Origin: G963677185 sp963677185
GTDB lineage: Bacteria > Bacillota > Syntrophomonadia > Syntrophomonadales > Syntrophomonadaceae
Direction of reading: 5' to 3'
Length of the DNA: 64,000 nt
Assembly: GCA_963677185.1 (NCBI GenBank)
Contig: OY781889.1
Coordinates: 682,001 to 746,000, forward strand
Shown one piece after another: positions 18,085 through 28,600 of the stretch (its first letter is position 1; each line of letters begins with the position of its first letter). The notes under the pieces were generated by a model. That model was not told where the DNA came from and searched no databases. It saw only the letters and a list, made by a program, of their open reading frames with translations. Made by a program: the position numbers and the translations under genes.

Positions 18085-18270
18085 TTATTCAAGCGTCTTC
18101 TTCCGGGGCTGCATGCCTGCTTCCTTCAGGGAGTTAATTACCTGGCCGCGGACATCCTTAATGAACTGCCCGTATAGCATCGCCTGTTCGGCCTTTTCCT
18201 CTTCGCTCAGGCCGCTGTTTTTCTTTTTATGAGCCAGTTCATTAATACGCTCAATGTCTTCGTCTTTCAT
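18085..18270 (-). CDS. DUF896 (YnzC-like) small protein
   Basis: A 61-residue, highly charged helical protein of the DUF896 family: INELAHKKKNSGLSEEEKAEQ and a helix ending in VINSLKEAG. Bacillus YnzC/YneB proteins of this kind are SOS-associated or uncharacterised. It lies 19 bases upstream of addB and probably starts that operon; association with a repair gene is noted but no function follows from it. Confidence 0.85.
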   Translation of the reverse strand: MKDEDIERINELAHKKKNSGLSEEEKAEQAMLYGQFIKDVRGQVINSLKEAGMQPRKKTLE

Positions 18271-18335
18271 TTTAATCAGGTCTCCTTATGACGTTTATTG
18301 ACTTTGTCCTGTCTGTTATTCCAGTTCAGACATGT

Positions 18336-19736
18336 TCAACCGGCCGGCTGATAGCAGATCCGGGCCAGATTTTGTTCTGGCAACCACTCCACCGTGCATC
18401 CCATGGCTTCTGCGAAAAAGCGCAACGGTATCATTGTCCGGCCGGGAGGCAGATAGTAGGGCATTATCGCAGAATTACCCGGTTCAATCATGGTTTCAAC
18501 CCCATCCACTTTTGCATAGCTGATTCCCGGCCAGATTTCGATAACCCGGTGCTGAAAATAGGTTGTAGCCAGGTCTTCGCTGTCTGCCCAGATAACATTG
18601 GCCCCAAGAGCTTCAGCCATGTAGCGCAGTGGTACAAATATGCGGCCATCAGTTATTTCAGGCGAGGTGTCCATCATCAGGGGCAGGTCGTTGACATAAT
18701 AAACCGGGCTGTTCAGATAATAACGCAGTTCCGTATATTCCGTTGCCGGCTGGCTGGCTGATGAATAGGTCACAGCGCTGGCTGCCCCGGAATAAGGAGA
18801 TTCCCCTGAATCATTGTGAGCCCGGACCCGGTAATAGTAAGTGCTGTCTGGATTGAGCCCTTTGTCCTGATAAGATGCCGAATCGCCGGACAGGGTTGCC
18901 AGCACTGCATAATCCTCCTCACCGGGACCTTTGCGTTCAATAATATAAGCGTCTTCATTCACGGCATTGTCTTTCCATTGCAGATCAATCCGCGAGGCTG
19001 AAACCGCCCGGGCCTGCAGCTCACCCGGTGCAGCCGGCAGGACCTTCGGAGTTTTAATTTCTGTAGTATCGCTGTAAACAGAGGAGCCCTCGCCATTGAA
19101 CGCCTTTATCCGGTATGAATAGCTCGTATCTGCCTTCAGGCTGGGATCATGATATGACACAACATTAGCCTGAGTCGTATAAACCTTTACCCACCAGCTG
19201 TCCGAAGGCCCCCGGCGCTCCAGGACAAATCCGTTTTCGCTGGTGGAATTGTCTGTCCAGGTCAAATCTGCACTGGTGCCGCTGACATTATGAGCCTGCA
19301 GCACGGTTGGCGCTTCCGGTGTTCCCGGGTCCTGCTCATCGGCCAGGGTCATAACGCTGGTTTCGGGGCTGTATCCGAACAGCGAATCCCCAGACCCCAG
19401 AATGCCTACCCGGTAATAGTAAGTGGTGTTGGGTTCAAGCCCGCTGTCGCGATAAAAGCTGGCATCCATGCCGGGATAGTTGACCGGTGTAAAATATGCA
19501 TGGCTTTCTTTGCTCCGTTCCACAACATAACCCGTTTCTCCGCTGTTGCTGTCGTTCCAGTGCACTTCAATAGCAGTGCTGCTTATGGCCGTGGCACTGG
19601 TAAATATAGGCGGAACCGGTTCAGCGGCCCCACCGCATCCATTCATGGCGGCAAACAGACCGGAGGCGTCCATCAAGCTGACAGCAAGAGCAAGAGCAAT
19701 AATTATTATCTGCGGCAAATAGCGGCGCTTATTCAC
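18336..19736 (-). CDS. Secreted three-FN3 stalk-domain protein
   Basis: A 466-residue exported protein with an N-terminal hydrophobic segment (about 5-30; a following NGCGG is not a clear lipobox). Three fibronectin type III domains follow (about 38-130, 133-225, 228-320), each ending in a TYYYR.-type strand. Two stalk units (PF07833) close it, with IFVPLRYMAEALGA and MIPLRFFAEAMGC. The start is GTG at 19736, set by GGAGGAGGG upstream. Likely extracellular or surface-attached, with FN3 modules as spacers or adhesion units. It is a paralogue of the two genes upstream but separately terminated from them. Confidence 0.85.
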   Translation of the reverse strand: MNKRRYLPQIIIIALALAVSLMDASGLFAAMNGCGGAAEPVPPIFTSATAISSTAIEVHWNDSNSGETGYVVERSKESHAYFTPVNYPGMDASFYRDSGLEPNTTYYYRVGILGSGDSLFGYSPETSVMTLADEQDPGTPEAPTVLQAHNVSGTSADLTWTDNSTSENGFVLERRGPSDSWWVKVYTTQANVVSYHDPSLKADTSYSYRIKAFNGEGSSVYSDTTEIKTPKVLPAAPGELQARAVSASRIDLQWKDNAVNEDAYIIERKGPGEEDYAVLATLSGDSASYQDKGLNPDSTYYYRVRAHNDSGESPYSGAASAVTYSSASQPATEYTELRYYLNSPVYYVNDLPLMMDTSPEITDGRIFVPLRYMAEALGANVIWADSEDLATTYFQHRVIEIWPGISYAKVDGVETMIEPGNSAIMPYYLPPGRTMIPLRFFAEAMGCTVEWLPEQNLARICYQPAG

Positions 19737-19815
19737 GGATTGCCCTCCTCCTAATTCTGGATATTTCAATTATAATCCAAAATGCTGCCGCGAAACAGGC
19801 TGGCAATATAAAGCC

Positions 19816-19848
19816 AGGCCGACGAGATTCGGATTTTCTCATCGGCCT
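19816..19848 (-). terminator. Terminator of the FN3 gene pair
   Basis: AGGCCGACGAGA (19816-19827) pairs with TCTCATCGGCCT (19837-19848) with one mismatch, 56 bases past the stop of the gene at 19904. On the minus strand it is followed by GGCTTTATATTG. The stem ends resemble the termini of the AGACCGATGA element family. Confidence 0.6.
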
Positions 19849-19903
19849 GACGCTTCAGGAATACTGCTTCAGTTTGGCCAGGGCTAAACTACTGAAATTG
19901 GTT

Positions 19904-21529
19904 TTATGGTGTATATACAACCCGGGCTTCGCTGGTCGCCCCGTACCAATCGGCTGTGCACCCGGTGCTTTCGCCGATAAAGCGAAGCGGCAGCAGTATG
20001 CGGCCATCAACAGCCAGCGGAGTGACTGCCGGATTGGTATCGTCTATCATCTTGCTTACTCCATCCACCAGGGCAGTATTGTTATTTAGCCACAGGATAA
20101 TAGTATGGCCATTAAAATTGACGGTTGCCTTGCCATCCCACACAGCCGTCCCCCCCAGTGGTTCCACTACGAACCTCATGGGCAGCAGAATCCGGCCTTC
20201 GGTAGCCAGCGGCGCTACGTCCATGGTGCGGGCTGAACCGTTAACATAGAATGTGCTGCTGTTCAGGTAATAGCTGACCACAGTGGATACATAAACCGGC
20301 GGTGTGCCAATATCGGGAATAGTAACGTTCAGTTCATTGCTGTAGCCGGACATACCTGCTGTATTGCTGCAATATACCCGGTATATATATACATCCCCAG
20401 GAGTGGCTGCACTGTCTGTGTATTGCTCCAGATCTACTGCCCCGCTGGCCAGAAAGGAAAAAGAAGTTGCTCCGGGACCTTTGCGCTCAATGACGTACAT
20501 GCTTTCATCACTGGCATTGTCAGTCCAACCAATGACCGCCTCGGTCGACGTAGAGGAAACCAGGTGAAGACTGGTAGGAGCAGCCGGCGGAGTCAGTGCT
20601 GGAACCTCAACCATCAGCTCGGGGGTGGCATAGGAGGTGCCCGCAGTATTGGCACAATATACTTCATAGTAATAAGTCGTTCCCGGCACAACTGTGGAAT
20701 CAGTATAACTGATCGCGCTGGCTGCCAGGGATGTAAGCGGGGTTGAGCCCGTTTCTGTCGAGCGTCTCCGGGCCACATAATAAAATGTTGCGTCTGTAGC
20801 ATTGTTTGTCCAGGCCAGGGAAACAGCGGTGGCCGATACGGCAGTCGTATGCAAATTGGTAGGAGCCGGCGGAATACCTGATGAGGCCGCCGGAACAGCC
20901 ACCATTATTTCGTTGCTATTGTCTGAATAACCGGAGGTATTGGTGCAATATATCCGGTAATAATAGGTGGTGGAAGGGTTGACTGTTGTATCTGTATAGT
21001 TGTTCAAGTCAGCGAGAGCGCTATGGATTTCGGTCCAGGACACTTCAGCCGAAGCCCTGCGCTCCACGAAATAGCGGGTTTCGTTGGTTGCAACATCCGT
21101 CCAGGCCAGGGCAACACTGCTGGATAAAACTGCTGTTGTATGGAGATTGGTCGGTGCTGCTGGTACCGCTGCAGCCGGAGTTACGACTGGAATTGCAACA
21201 CTATCTGATGATCCATCGGCATTCACTGCGGAAACATAGTAATAGTAAGTCGAGCCCGGTGTAAGCGGACCATCAATATAATTGCACACATCGGCACTCG
21301 TACTGTGTATCAGAGTAAAGACTGATTCGCCGGGCCCTTTTCTATAAAGATAATAACCTGTCTCATTAGCCACATTCGTCCACATCAAACCTGCGATTGT
21401 CGTAGCTGGGCTGGATAAATATAAGTCGGTCGGCGCCGCTGGCGGAGCAGCTATAACCGGCAGAGCATTGCAAGCTAATAAAAGCATGCAAACCAGGATT
21501 ACACAGAATCTTTTACTGATTCTTTTCAT
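19904..21529 (-). CDS. Secreted four-FN3 stalk-domain protein
   Basis: A 541-residue exported protein. The signal peptide covers about residues 1-28 (KRISKRFCVILVCMLLLAC... then PVIAAPP). Four FN3 domains of about 95 residues follow, then two stalk units with RILLPMRFVVEPLGG and RILLPLRFIGESTGC. The start ATG at 21529 (MKRISK) lies nine bases after AAGGAAGGAG. It forms a pair with the gene upstream (28-base gap); their C-terminal stalk regions share long near-identical stretches, indicating a fairly recent tandem duplication. Function unknown; surface role inferred. Confidence 0.87.
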   Translation of the reverse strand: MKRISKRFCVILVCMLLLACNALPVIAAPPAAPTDLYLSSPATTIAGLMWTNVANETGYYLYRKGPGESVFTLIHSTSADVCNYIDGPLTPGSTYYYYVSAVNADGSSDSVAIPVVTPAAAVPAAPTNLHTTAVLSSSVALAWTDVATNETRYFVERRASAEVSWTEIHSALADLNNYTDTTVNPSTTYYYRIYCTNTSGYSDNSNEIMVAVPAASSGIPPAPTNLHTTAVSATAVSLAWTNNATDATFYYVARRRSTETGSTPLTSLAASAISYTDSTVVPGTTYYYEVYCANTAGTSYATPELMVEVPALTPPAAPTSLHLVSSTSTEAVIGWTDNASDESMYVIERKGPGATSFSFLASGAVDLEQYTDSAATPGDVYIYRVYCSNTAGMSGYSNELNVTIPDIGTPPVYVSTVVSYYLNSSTFYVNGSARTMDVAPLATEGRILLPMRFVVEPLGGTAVWDGKATVNFNGHTIILWLNNNTALVDGVSKMIDDTNPAVTPLAVDGRILLPLRFIGESTGCTADWYGATSEARVVYTP

Positions 21530-21557
21530 CGATAACATCTCCTTCCTTTTCGTGGAA

Positions 21558-23210
21558 CTAATTTGACGGGATATAGGTAATCCGGGCTTCGTTGGTGTCC
21601 GGGTACCACTTCGCATCACAACCGGTACTTTCAGCTATAAAACGCAGCGGCAGCATAATCCGGTCGGGTGGCACACTTACCGGAGTCACATCTTCATTGT
21701 CGGGATCAATCATGGTTTCCACTCCGTCGACCCGGGCGGTATTATTATCCAGCCACAAAACGATGGTATGGTTATTGAAATAAACAGTGGCGCTCTGTTC
21801 GATTCCATTCCACACCGCATTGCCTCCCAGGGGTTCCACAACGAAGCGAATAGGCAGCAGCATCCGGTCGTCTATGACCATCGGCGCTGTATCCATGGTG
21901 CGAGCCGTTCCGTTTACATAACTCGTGGTGCTGTTTAAGTAGTAACTAACCACTGTTGACGCATAAACCGGTGGTGTGCCCACGGCCGGAATGGTTACGC
22001 TGATTTCGTTGCTGTATTCGGAATCGCCGTACTGGTTGGAACAAAATACTCGATACTTATATTCGGAGCCTGCCGTGACCTTTGAATCTCCATAGGAGCT
22101 TAAGTTCGCTTTGCCGTCGCTTAACACCAGGAACTCCTTGTCGCCAGGTCCTTTGCGTTCAATGTAGTAGGTAGTTTCAGTGGTTCCGTTGTCTATCCAG
22201 GACATATCAACCCGGGTTGATGAGGCGGTATTCAAACGCAAACTGGTGGGAGCCGCCGGAGGAATGGCACGGGGTACGGTTACGCTGACTTCATTGCTGT
22301 AACCGGAAGCGCCATTGATATTCCAGCACCAGACCCGGTAGGTATAGGTTTCTCCCTGTTCGACCGCTTCATCAGCATAGCTGTCCATATCACGGCCGCC
22401 GGATGCCAGTGATTGGTACACTCCGTCAGCTCCGGCTCTTTCCACCCGGTAAGTCATCTCATTGCTGGCATTGTCCGTCCAGAGCAGGTCAACTTCGAAA
22501 GGACTGGCTTCACCATCAAGCTGCAAATCGCCGGGAGCAACCGGGGGCCCGACTACAGTTCCAGGCGGAGGTGTCGTTGCCTTGGATTCGTTGCTGTTAT
22601 AAGTGAAAGTATCGGTTCCGGTCACCGCTATTTTGTACGAATAGGCTGTCGATGCCGCAGCAGTCTTGTCAGTGTAGCTTTCTGTGGCTGCCGTAAGGTT
22701 GCCTAAACTAATAAAGGTAGAATCCAGCGGACCTTTCCTCATCACTGCCTGGCCGGTGGCGTTAGCGGCATTGGGGGTCCACATCAGTACAACTGTGTTT
22801 GGACTCATAGGCATCGCCATAAGATCCGAAGCCGGTACCGGCGGAGACGGGCGTGTAGTAACCGCCACTGTGTTGCTCAATGCCGAATCACCCTCTGCAT
22901 TGGATGCATATACCTGGTATGTGTAAGCAGTGGAAGGACTGGCCGTAGTATCAGTATACCTGGTGACGCTTATTCCCAGGGTGAAGCTGGCATCGACTTC
23001 GGTCTTGCCTGCCAGCATACGGTTTACGTGATAGGCTGTTTCATCACGCGAATTGTCATTCCAGGCGATGGTAACTGTTGTAGCTGCGTAGTTGCTTAAG
23101 CGCAGGTTGGATGGAGCGACAGGCACGGCTGCCAGAACCGGGGCGCCGCTGATGATCAGCAGAAACGCGCATAACTGGATAATACAGATGAGCTTCAGGG
23201 GCTTTTTCAC
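21558..23210 (-). CDS. Secreted four-FN3 stalk-domain protein
   Basis: A 550-residue exported protein with a signal peptide (KKPLKLICIIQLCAFLLII... APVLAA), four FN3 domains (about 30-120, 125-215, 222-313, 315-410) and two stalk units with MLLPIRFVVEPLGG and IMLPLRFIAESTGC. The start is GTG at 23210 with AAAGGAG nine bases upstream. It is the first gene of the pair with the gene at 19904-21529. No sortase motif, transmembrane tail or S-layer homology domain is visible, so any attachment must use another route. Confidence 0.87.
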   Translation of the reverse strand: MKKPLKLICIIQLCAFLLIISGAPVLAAVPVAPSNLRLSNYAATTVTIAWNDNSRDETAYHVNRMLAGKTEVDASFTLGISVTRYTDTTASPSTAYTYQVYASNAEGDSALSNTVAVTTRPSPPVPASDLMAMPMSPNTVVLMWTPNAANATGQAVMRKGPLDSTFISLGNLTAATESYTDKTAAASTAYSYKIAVTGTDTFTYNSNESKATTPPPGTVVGPPVAPGDLQLDGEASPFEVDLLWTDNASNEMTYRVERAGADGVYQSLASGGRDMDSYADEAVEQGETYTYRVWCWNINGASGYSNEVSVTVPRAIPPAAPTSLRLNTASSTRVDMSWIDNGTTETTYYIERKGPGDKEFLVLSDGKANLSSYGDSKVTAGSEYKYRVFCSNQYGDSEYSNEISVTIPAVGTPPVYASTVVSYYLNSTTSYVNGTARTMDTAPMVIDDRMLLPIRFVVEPLGGNAVWNGIEQSATVYFNNHTIVLWLDNNTARVDGVETMIDPDNEDVTPVSVPPDRIMLPLRFIAESTGCDAKWYPDTNEARITYIPSN

Positions 23211-23411
23211 GTAACCACTCCTTTCATTATTTCGAGTCACAATCGAAAATTGTTCCGGGAATGCTGCAAAGAAAAGTGTGATGATGGGATATTTATAGAT
23301 TACACTTTTTGACCATATTCAGGCAACCATACAAGCTTCTCACTCCAGCCTGGCAATCAATGCTGCTTTCTGGTATTCTTTAAGACTGGCACGGTCCAGA
23401 AGGAGCATTGT

Positions 23412-23693
23412 ATGAAAATCTTTGTTTTCTATTTGCTGATCATTAATATTTCTACATTTGTCCTGTATGGATGGGATAAATTCAAGGCTTTACGGGAATG
23501 GAGCCGGATATCTGAAAACGACCTGCTGCTGGCGGCTGCACTGGGCGGCAGCGTTGGGGCAATTACCGCTATGTACTATTTTCGCCACAAAACCAGGCAT
23601 TTGAAGTTCAAGCTGGGCTTGCCTCTAATCTTAATAGCACAGCTGGCTGGCGTATATTTTCTCATTATATCTGCTAATCCAGTATCCGGTTAA
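23412..23693 (+). CDS. DUF1294 small membrane protein
   Basis: A 93-residue membrane protein of the DUF1294 family. Three hydrophobic segments (about 3-20, 38-55, 68-88) and the family signature YGWDKFKA ... RISENDLLLAAALGGS.GA ... YFRHKTRH are visible. AGAAGGAG lies six bases before the ATG. Function unknown. It is a stand-alone gene diverging from the FN3 operon. Confidence 0.9.
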   Translation: MKIFVFYLLIINISTFVLYGWDKFKALREWSRISENDLLLAAALGGSVGAITAMYYFRHKTRHLKFKLGLPLILIAQLAGVYFLIISANPVSG

Positions 23694-23957
23694 TAAACCA
23701 GTAATGCAGCTTACTGACTGCACCCATTCTGCACTCCTGCGACAATATTTCAATAAATACACCAAAACAGTGTATAATCCCGCTCCAGCTCGTTTTTCGG
23801 TCTTAATCGCCTTTTCAGGCCTGTAGCGGCTGTCGCCGCCTATTATTTACCAGAGATGTGTCTTTGGATTTGGGCTGGAAATATGATAAGCTGATATCAA
23901 CTGCGATATCATGCAATAAGAAAATCATTCCAAAAGAAATTTTACGAAAGGTTGTGA

Positions 23958-24320
23958 GTGCGAATGGATTTAAACAAAGGAGCGGCCGCACCTCCGATCG
24001 ACCCGGCGGATGCCGAACAAAACAAGGTTATGGCAATCCTGGCTTACATCATCTTCTTCATACCCCTGCTGGCTGCAAAAGAATCCCGCTTTGCCATGTA
24101 TCACGCCAACCAGGGAACGATCCTGTTCCTGGCCGGAATAGGCTTGAGCATCGTTTGCGGCTTGTTGACTATTATTACCCTGGGAATTCTATTTTTCCTT
24201 CCGATGCTGGCAAGTCTGGTCTGGCTGGTTTTTGCTGTACTGGGCATTATCAACGCGGTAAATGGAGAAGCCAAGCCCTTGCCATTGATTGGCGGCTTTC
24301 AGTTATTCCAGATTCCATAA
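23958..24320 (+). CDS. DUF4870-type membrane protein
   Basis: A 120-residue membrane protein with a short polar N-terminus and three hydrophobic segments (about 25-42, 52-75, 80-103). It has the Tic20/DUF4870-like pattern of a helix followed by FAMYHANQGTILF and a closing helix ending in AVNGEAKPLPLIG. The GTG at 23958 lies six bases after AAAGG; an ATG two codons later is an alternative. Probably co-transcribed with the lipoprotein gene 10 bases downstream. Function unknown. Confidence 0.8.
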   Translation: MRMDLNKGAAAPPIDPADAEQNKVMAILAYIIFFIPLLAAKESRFAMYHANQGTILFLAGIGLSIVCGLLTIITLGILFFLPMLASLVWLVFAVLGIINAVNGEAKPLPLIGGFQLFQIP

Positions 24321-24330
24321 GAATATCTTA

Positions 24331-25263
24331 ATGATGTCGGAACATCGGTTGAAGACCTTGAAAAAATGTCCAACAGGATGGGCGCGCACCGCGTTTCTAA
24401 TTCTGTTGGGCTTTTTTAGTCTTGCCGGGATTAGCGGGTGTGTGCAGGGCGATTGCGATGTAACCGTCAACTGGGATGGCAGCGCACTGCTAAACTATGA
24501 ACTTAATCTGGACTTTCCCCTGCCGGATAGCTTTCCTCAAGAAACACTGGACGATTTTGCGGATAAGAACGGCTACCAGGCCCAGGTCAGTTCAGACAGC
24601 TCCCACAGCCAGATTTTACTCAGCAAAAAGCTGGAGAGCTTCGAAGAACTTCCCGCTGCGATTCAAGAAACCGTTGATCTGACCGGAGAACTGGTTGACA
24701 CCTCTCTGGCCGGGCCAGTTAACAGCACTTCAAATAATAGCTCAAACAACAATAAAAACAATTCAACCCAGCAGCCGGATAAAAAGCAAAACCTTAACCT
24801 GCCAGGCGATCTCCCACAACCCCCGGTTTCAACCAAGGATCTTCCCCTGAATCTGCCGATGGCTGCCAAATCCCAAGTAGAAAACGCCATCACCTGCGAA
24901 GAAGGTATTTTTATAGATACTTACCACGTAAATGCTTCCATAGACCTGCGCGACATTAAGCCTTACGATCCTGACTCGGACATCATTTCCCTCGGATTGT
25001 CCGTCATTTTTGATACCATAGCCAATGACGCTGATCTGAAATTCCGCATTCACCTGCCGCTGGCAGCTGGAACCAATAATGCCACTACGGTCAGCGACGG
25101 CGGTAAAACCCTGGAATGGCAGCTTAATCCGGGAGAGCAAAACTATGTGCAATTCAGCCTGGATGCACCCAATCTGCTGAATATCGGCCTGACGCTGGGC
25201 TTGCTGCTGGTCTTGCTGCTGGCATCCTTCGGCATATACTGGTTCCTGGTCCGCCATGCTTAG
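24331..25263 (+). CDS. DUF3153-like membrane-anchored lipoprotein
   Basis: A 310-residue protein with a lipobox (FSLAGISGC), a beta-rich extracytoplasmic domain beginning CDVTVNWDGSALLNYELNL, an Asn/Ser-rich low-complexity linker around residues 145-170, a second beta domain and a C-terminal membrane helix (about 285-307). The DUF3153 assignment rests on this architecture and is tentative. The start ATG at 24331 has no strong ribosome-binding site; translation may be coupled to the gene before it. Anchored by lipid at one end and a helix at the other, it should lie flat on the outer membrane face. Confidence 0.7.
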   Translation: MMSEHRLKTLKKCPTGWARTAFLILLGFFSLAGISGCVQGDCDVTVNWDGSALLNYELNLDFPLPDSFPQETLDDFADKNGYQAQVSSDSSHSQILLSKKLESFEELPAAIQETVDLTGELVDTSLAGPVNSTSNNSSNNNKNNSTQQPDKKQNLNLPGDLPQPPVSTKDLPLNLPMAAKSQVENAITCEEGIFIDTYHVNASIDLRDIKPYDPDSDIISLGLSVIFDTIANDADLKFRIHLPLAAGTNNATTVSDGGKTLEWQLNPGEQNYVQFSLDAPNLLNIGLTLGLLLVLLLASFGIYWFLVRHA

Positions 25264-25293
25264 GGAAGCAAGGGGACGATTCTTCTGCTTCCC
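25262..25293 (+). terminator. Terminator after lipoprotein gene
   Basis: GGGAAGCA and TGCTTCCC form an 8-bp stem directly after the stop codon, followed by TGCTGCTAACTTTTTTT. It may also serve the convergent small gene at 25299. Confidence 0.6.
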
Positions 25294-25298
25294 TGCTG

Positions 25299-25457
25299 CT
25301 AACTTTTTTTAGTTCTCTTAAAAACCCCGGATATCCGCCGGAAAATATCCCGCCGTTTCTCAGTGCGGCAGTGCGGGCATATGCCAGGACCCGGCGCATT
25401 CAGGTGCAGCATCATTTCCTCATACTCTTTGCCACACATAATGCATTTTTTTAACAT
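25299..25457 (-). CDS. Small zinc-ribbon-like protein
   Basis: A 52-residue protein with CIMCGKEYEEM near the start and CPHCRTEKRRDIFRR in the middle, i.e. two CxxC pairs 23 residues apart, followed by a basic tail (KRTKKS). This looks like a metal-binding knuckle with nucleic-acid-binding potential; no family is recognised. The ATG at 25457 is preceded by GGGGAG nine bases upstream, the reason for choosing it over longer frames. Confidence 0.65.
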   Translation of the reverse strand: MLKKCIMCGKEYEEMMLHLNAPGPGICPHCRTEKRRDIFRRISGVFKRTKKS

Positions 25458-25608
25458 GACATCATCTCCCCTTTTTGCAGGACCGGAACAGCGGCAGGCT
25501 TGAAGCATGCAACCGGCCCGCAGCCTTTTCATCATCCTATTACACCAGTTGTATAATCACCCGGTTCCATTTCCCGCGGCAGGACCCCTTCCGGACTGCT
25601 GCTGCAGC

Positions 25609-28600
25609 TTACCATTTCGAAGCCAGCTCTATTTCCTGACCGCTGTTTAACATGTATAGATAAGCGCTTTTTACCTTTTTCCCATAGATGCTCTCCAGGG
25701 CTTTCCGATAAAGATTTATCTGCAGTCCATAGGCCTCAACGGCATCTGAAGGATCCCAGCCCGAATACCCGCTCTTGTAATCCACCAGAACCAGCTGGCC
25801 TTCTTCCTCGAAAAACAGGTCAATAACCCCCTGGAGGAGCAAATCCTCTTCCTGTTCATATGATCGGTCCAGCAGCTCCCCGGCTTTAATCTTCAGGTTA
25901 AAGGCCACTTCCCTCTTTACCAGCGGCGAACAGAGCATCCGTTGCCCCAATCCCGACTGGAAGAAGGCCAGCAGCTTATCAGTATTAACGGCTGCAGCTT
26001 CTTCAGGCCCCAGCAACTCCCGGGTTATCATGTTTTCCAGTTGTCCCGCCAATTCTGGTGCAGTACTGACTTTGGCCAGATCCAGATTCTGCAGGACCAG
26101 GTGGTACAATGTTCCGGTTTCAGCCTCGCTCCATCCGCTGGTGTCGCCTGCAAAACGAGGGCGGTTAAAGACCAGGGGCTGGGCCATTTCGTTTAGTGCG
26201 GCTTGAGGAACCTCCTGTATGCTCCGAAAGCGCTTTACAGCTGTCACGCTTAACTTGGACGGGATGCCAACCGCATCCGGATACTGATATCGCCAGTTCA
26301 AAGACTCAATGACCTTCTCCAGGCGTCTTAACTGCCCGGTCTCTTCCTGCCGGGCAGCAATCGTACTATCCTCCCGGGTTCTGAAAACGGGTTGCTTTAT
26401 TACATCCAGCTGATTATGCAATAATATGCTCCAGACGGAATCATCGGTCAGCAGCGGCCCGAATTCCTTTCCCAGGCCGGCCCGCTCCCGCAGCTGGCCT
26501 CCATCCTTTTCATGCCTTAAGAGCACCGGCCCAAGCCAGTCCAGAAAACATCCGGCTTCGCCAATGCTGGCAGAGCATATGTCCCGGGTCCACCGGGCCA
26601 GGTTTTTTTCCAGGCTCGCCAGGCTTCCGGACAGAATTAGTCGCGATTCCGCCCTGGTCATGGCCACATACAGAATACGCATTTCTTCGGCCAGGCTTTG
26701 CTGACGCAGTTTGCTGATAATGGCTTTTCGTGCCAGGGTATCGAAAAGGCTGCGCTGTTCAAGATCGATGTAGTACGGTCCCAGTCCCATTTCCCCGTGC
26801 ACAAGCAAGCGCCGGGTGCTGTCCCTCATGTTAAAGCGGCGGCCCAGACCCGCTACACAGACCACGGGAAATTCCAGGCCTTTGCTTTTATGAATGCTCA
26901 TAATCCTGACAACATTGTCATTCTCTCCAATTATTGAAGCAGCGCCGGCATCCTGTCCCCCTGACTGCAGTCCGTCAATAAAGCCGATAAAATTGAACAA
27001 GCCCTGAAGAGAACCAGCCTGAAAAACGCGGGCCTTTTCCAGAAGCAGATCAAGGTTGGCGGTTCGTTGCCTGCCTCCCGGCAATGCTGCTGAATAGTAG
27101 TAGAAACCGCTTTCAATCAATAATTTCCATATAAGCTCATCCAGCGGGAGGAAACGCGCTTCCTCTTTCCATTGCTGCAGAAGTGCCAGCATAACGCTTA
27201 CCCTTTCCCGCAGCGGGCCGGTTCCCTTTTCCGCATATTGCTCCACTGCGGCTATAAAGCTGTTGTCATCCAGGGACTGCTGGCGGGAAAAAATGCGGAT
27301 ATCAGCCAGCTCCTTAAGCTCAAAACCGAAAAAGGGCGAATGCATAACACTTACCAGGGGAATATCCTGGCGCTTGTTATCAATCAAGCGCAGAAGATTC
27401 AGAACCAACTGAATCTCCAGGCTGTCAAAATAACCGGCTCCCGCTTCACAATAAACCGGAATACCTGCCTGGACAAAAACTCCTGAAAAGATATCTGCTA
27501 CTCGGCTGGTCGCTCGCAAAAGCACCGTAATATCTCGATAGGCCACCGGCCGCATCTCTCCGGTTCCGGCATCCCGAATAATTTCATCATCTGCAATCAG
27601 GCGCTGAATCCTCCCGGCCAGCAGCCAGGCTTCCTTTTCCAGCATCTGCATCTCTTCCAAAATTAACCCGCTGTCTTCAGCAGCGCCCTTATCCTGCAGT
27701 TCTTCCTCCTGACCGGCATCATAACCTGTTCCTCCATTTGCATGGCTATTCTCGTCCGAATTATCCAGAAGCAGGAGCTCTACTTCAGCGCCTTCCCCGC
27801 CGGAACATACTGTACCAGTCAAGCCCGGTTCAAGCTTTCCTTCGCTGTAGTCTATTTCACCGTTTTCTGCAGTCATCACCTGGCCAAACACATAGTTGAC
27901 AGCGCCAATAATGCCTCCAGCGCTGCGGTAGTTTTTACCCAGCGCCATAAGACATCCGTCAGAAGCCTGGTCATCTGAATATCGCCGGTATTTGCCCATA
28001 AAAATCGCCGGATCAGCCAAACGAAAGCGGTAAATACTCTGCTTGACATCCCCGACCATAAACACGTTGCCGCTTCTGCTGACTCCGTCCAGCAAGGCTT
28101 CCTGGATGGGGCTGGTGTCCTGGTATTCATCAATAAAGACATGCTCAAACCGCTGGCGGTAAATTGCGGCTATTTCCGGATTCTGCAATATGGCCAGAGC
28201 CATGTGTTCCAGATCGGTGAAGTCCAGCAATCCGCGTTCCTGTTTTTTTTGTCCGTATATCCGGGCATAGTCCTGAACCAGCAGCTTCAGAAATTGCAGA
28301 TGCTCGTGCATCACGGCATATTCCCGGGCCTGATTATCAAAATCCCTGTTAACTAGAAGACTTTGCGCGTTGACAACCCTTGTTTTGGCCTGTTCTCTGG
28401 CATTTCCGAGCTCCCGGACCACATCTTCACCCGCTTGTTTCGGGGCGGCGGGACGCCTGCTAAAGGAGAAGCCTAACAGCATCCAATATAAAGTGTCATT
28501 GTTTGCTTCCCGGGCAAGATCCTGTATGTTATCTCGTTCAGTTGATAAAAACGAATGAATACGCTCCATTCCGGCCTGTCCTGCGCAGCAATGAACCGCT

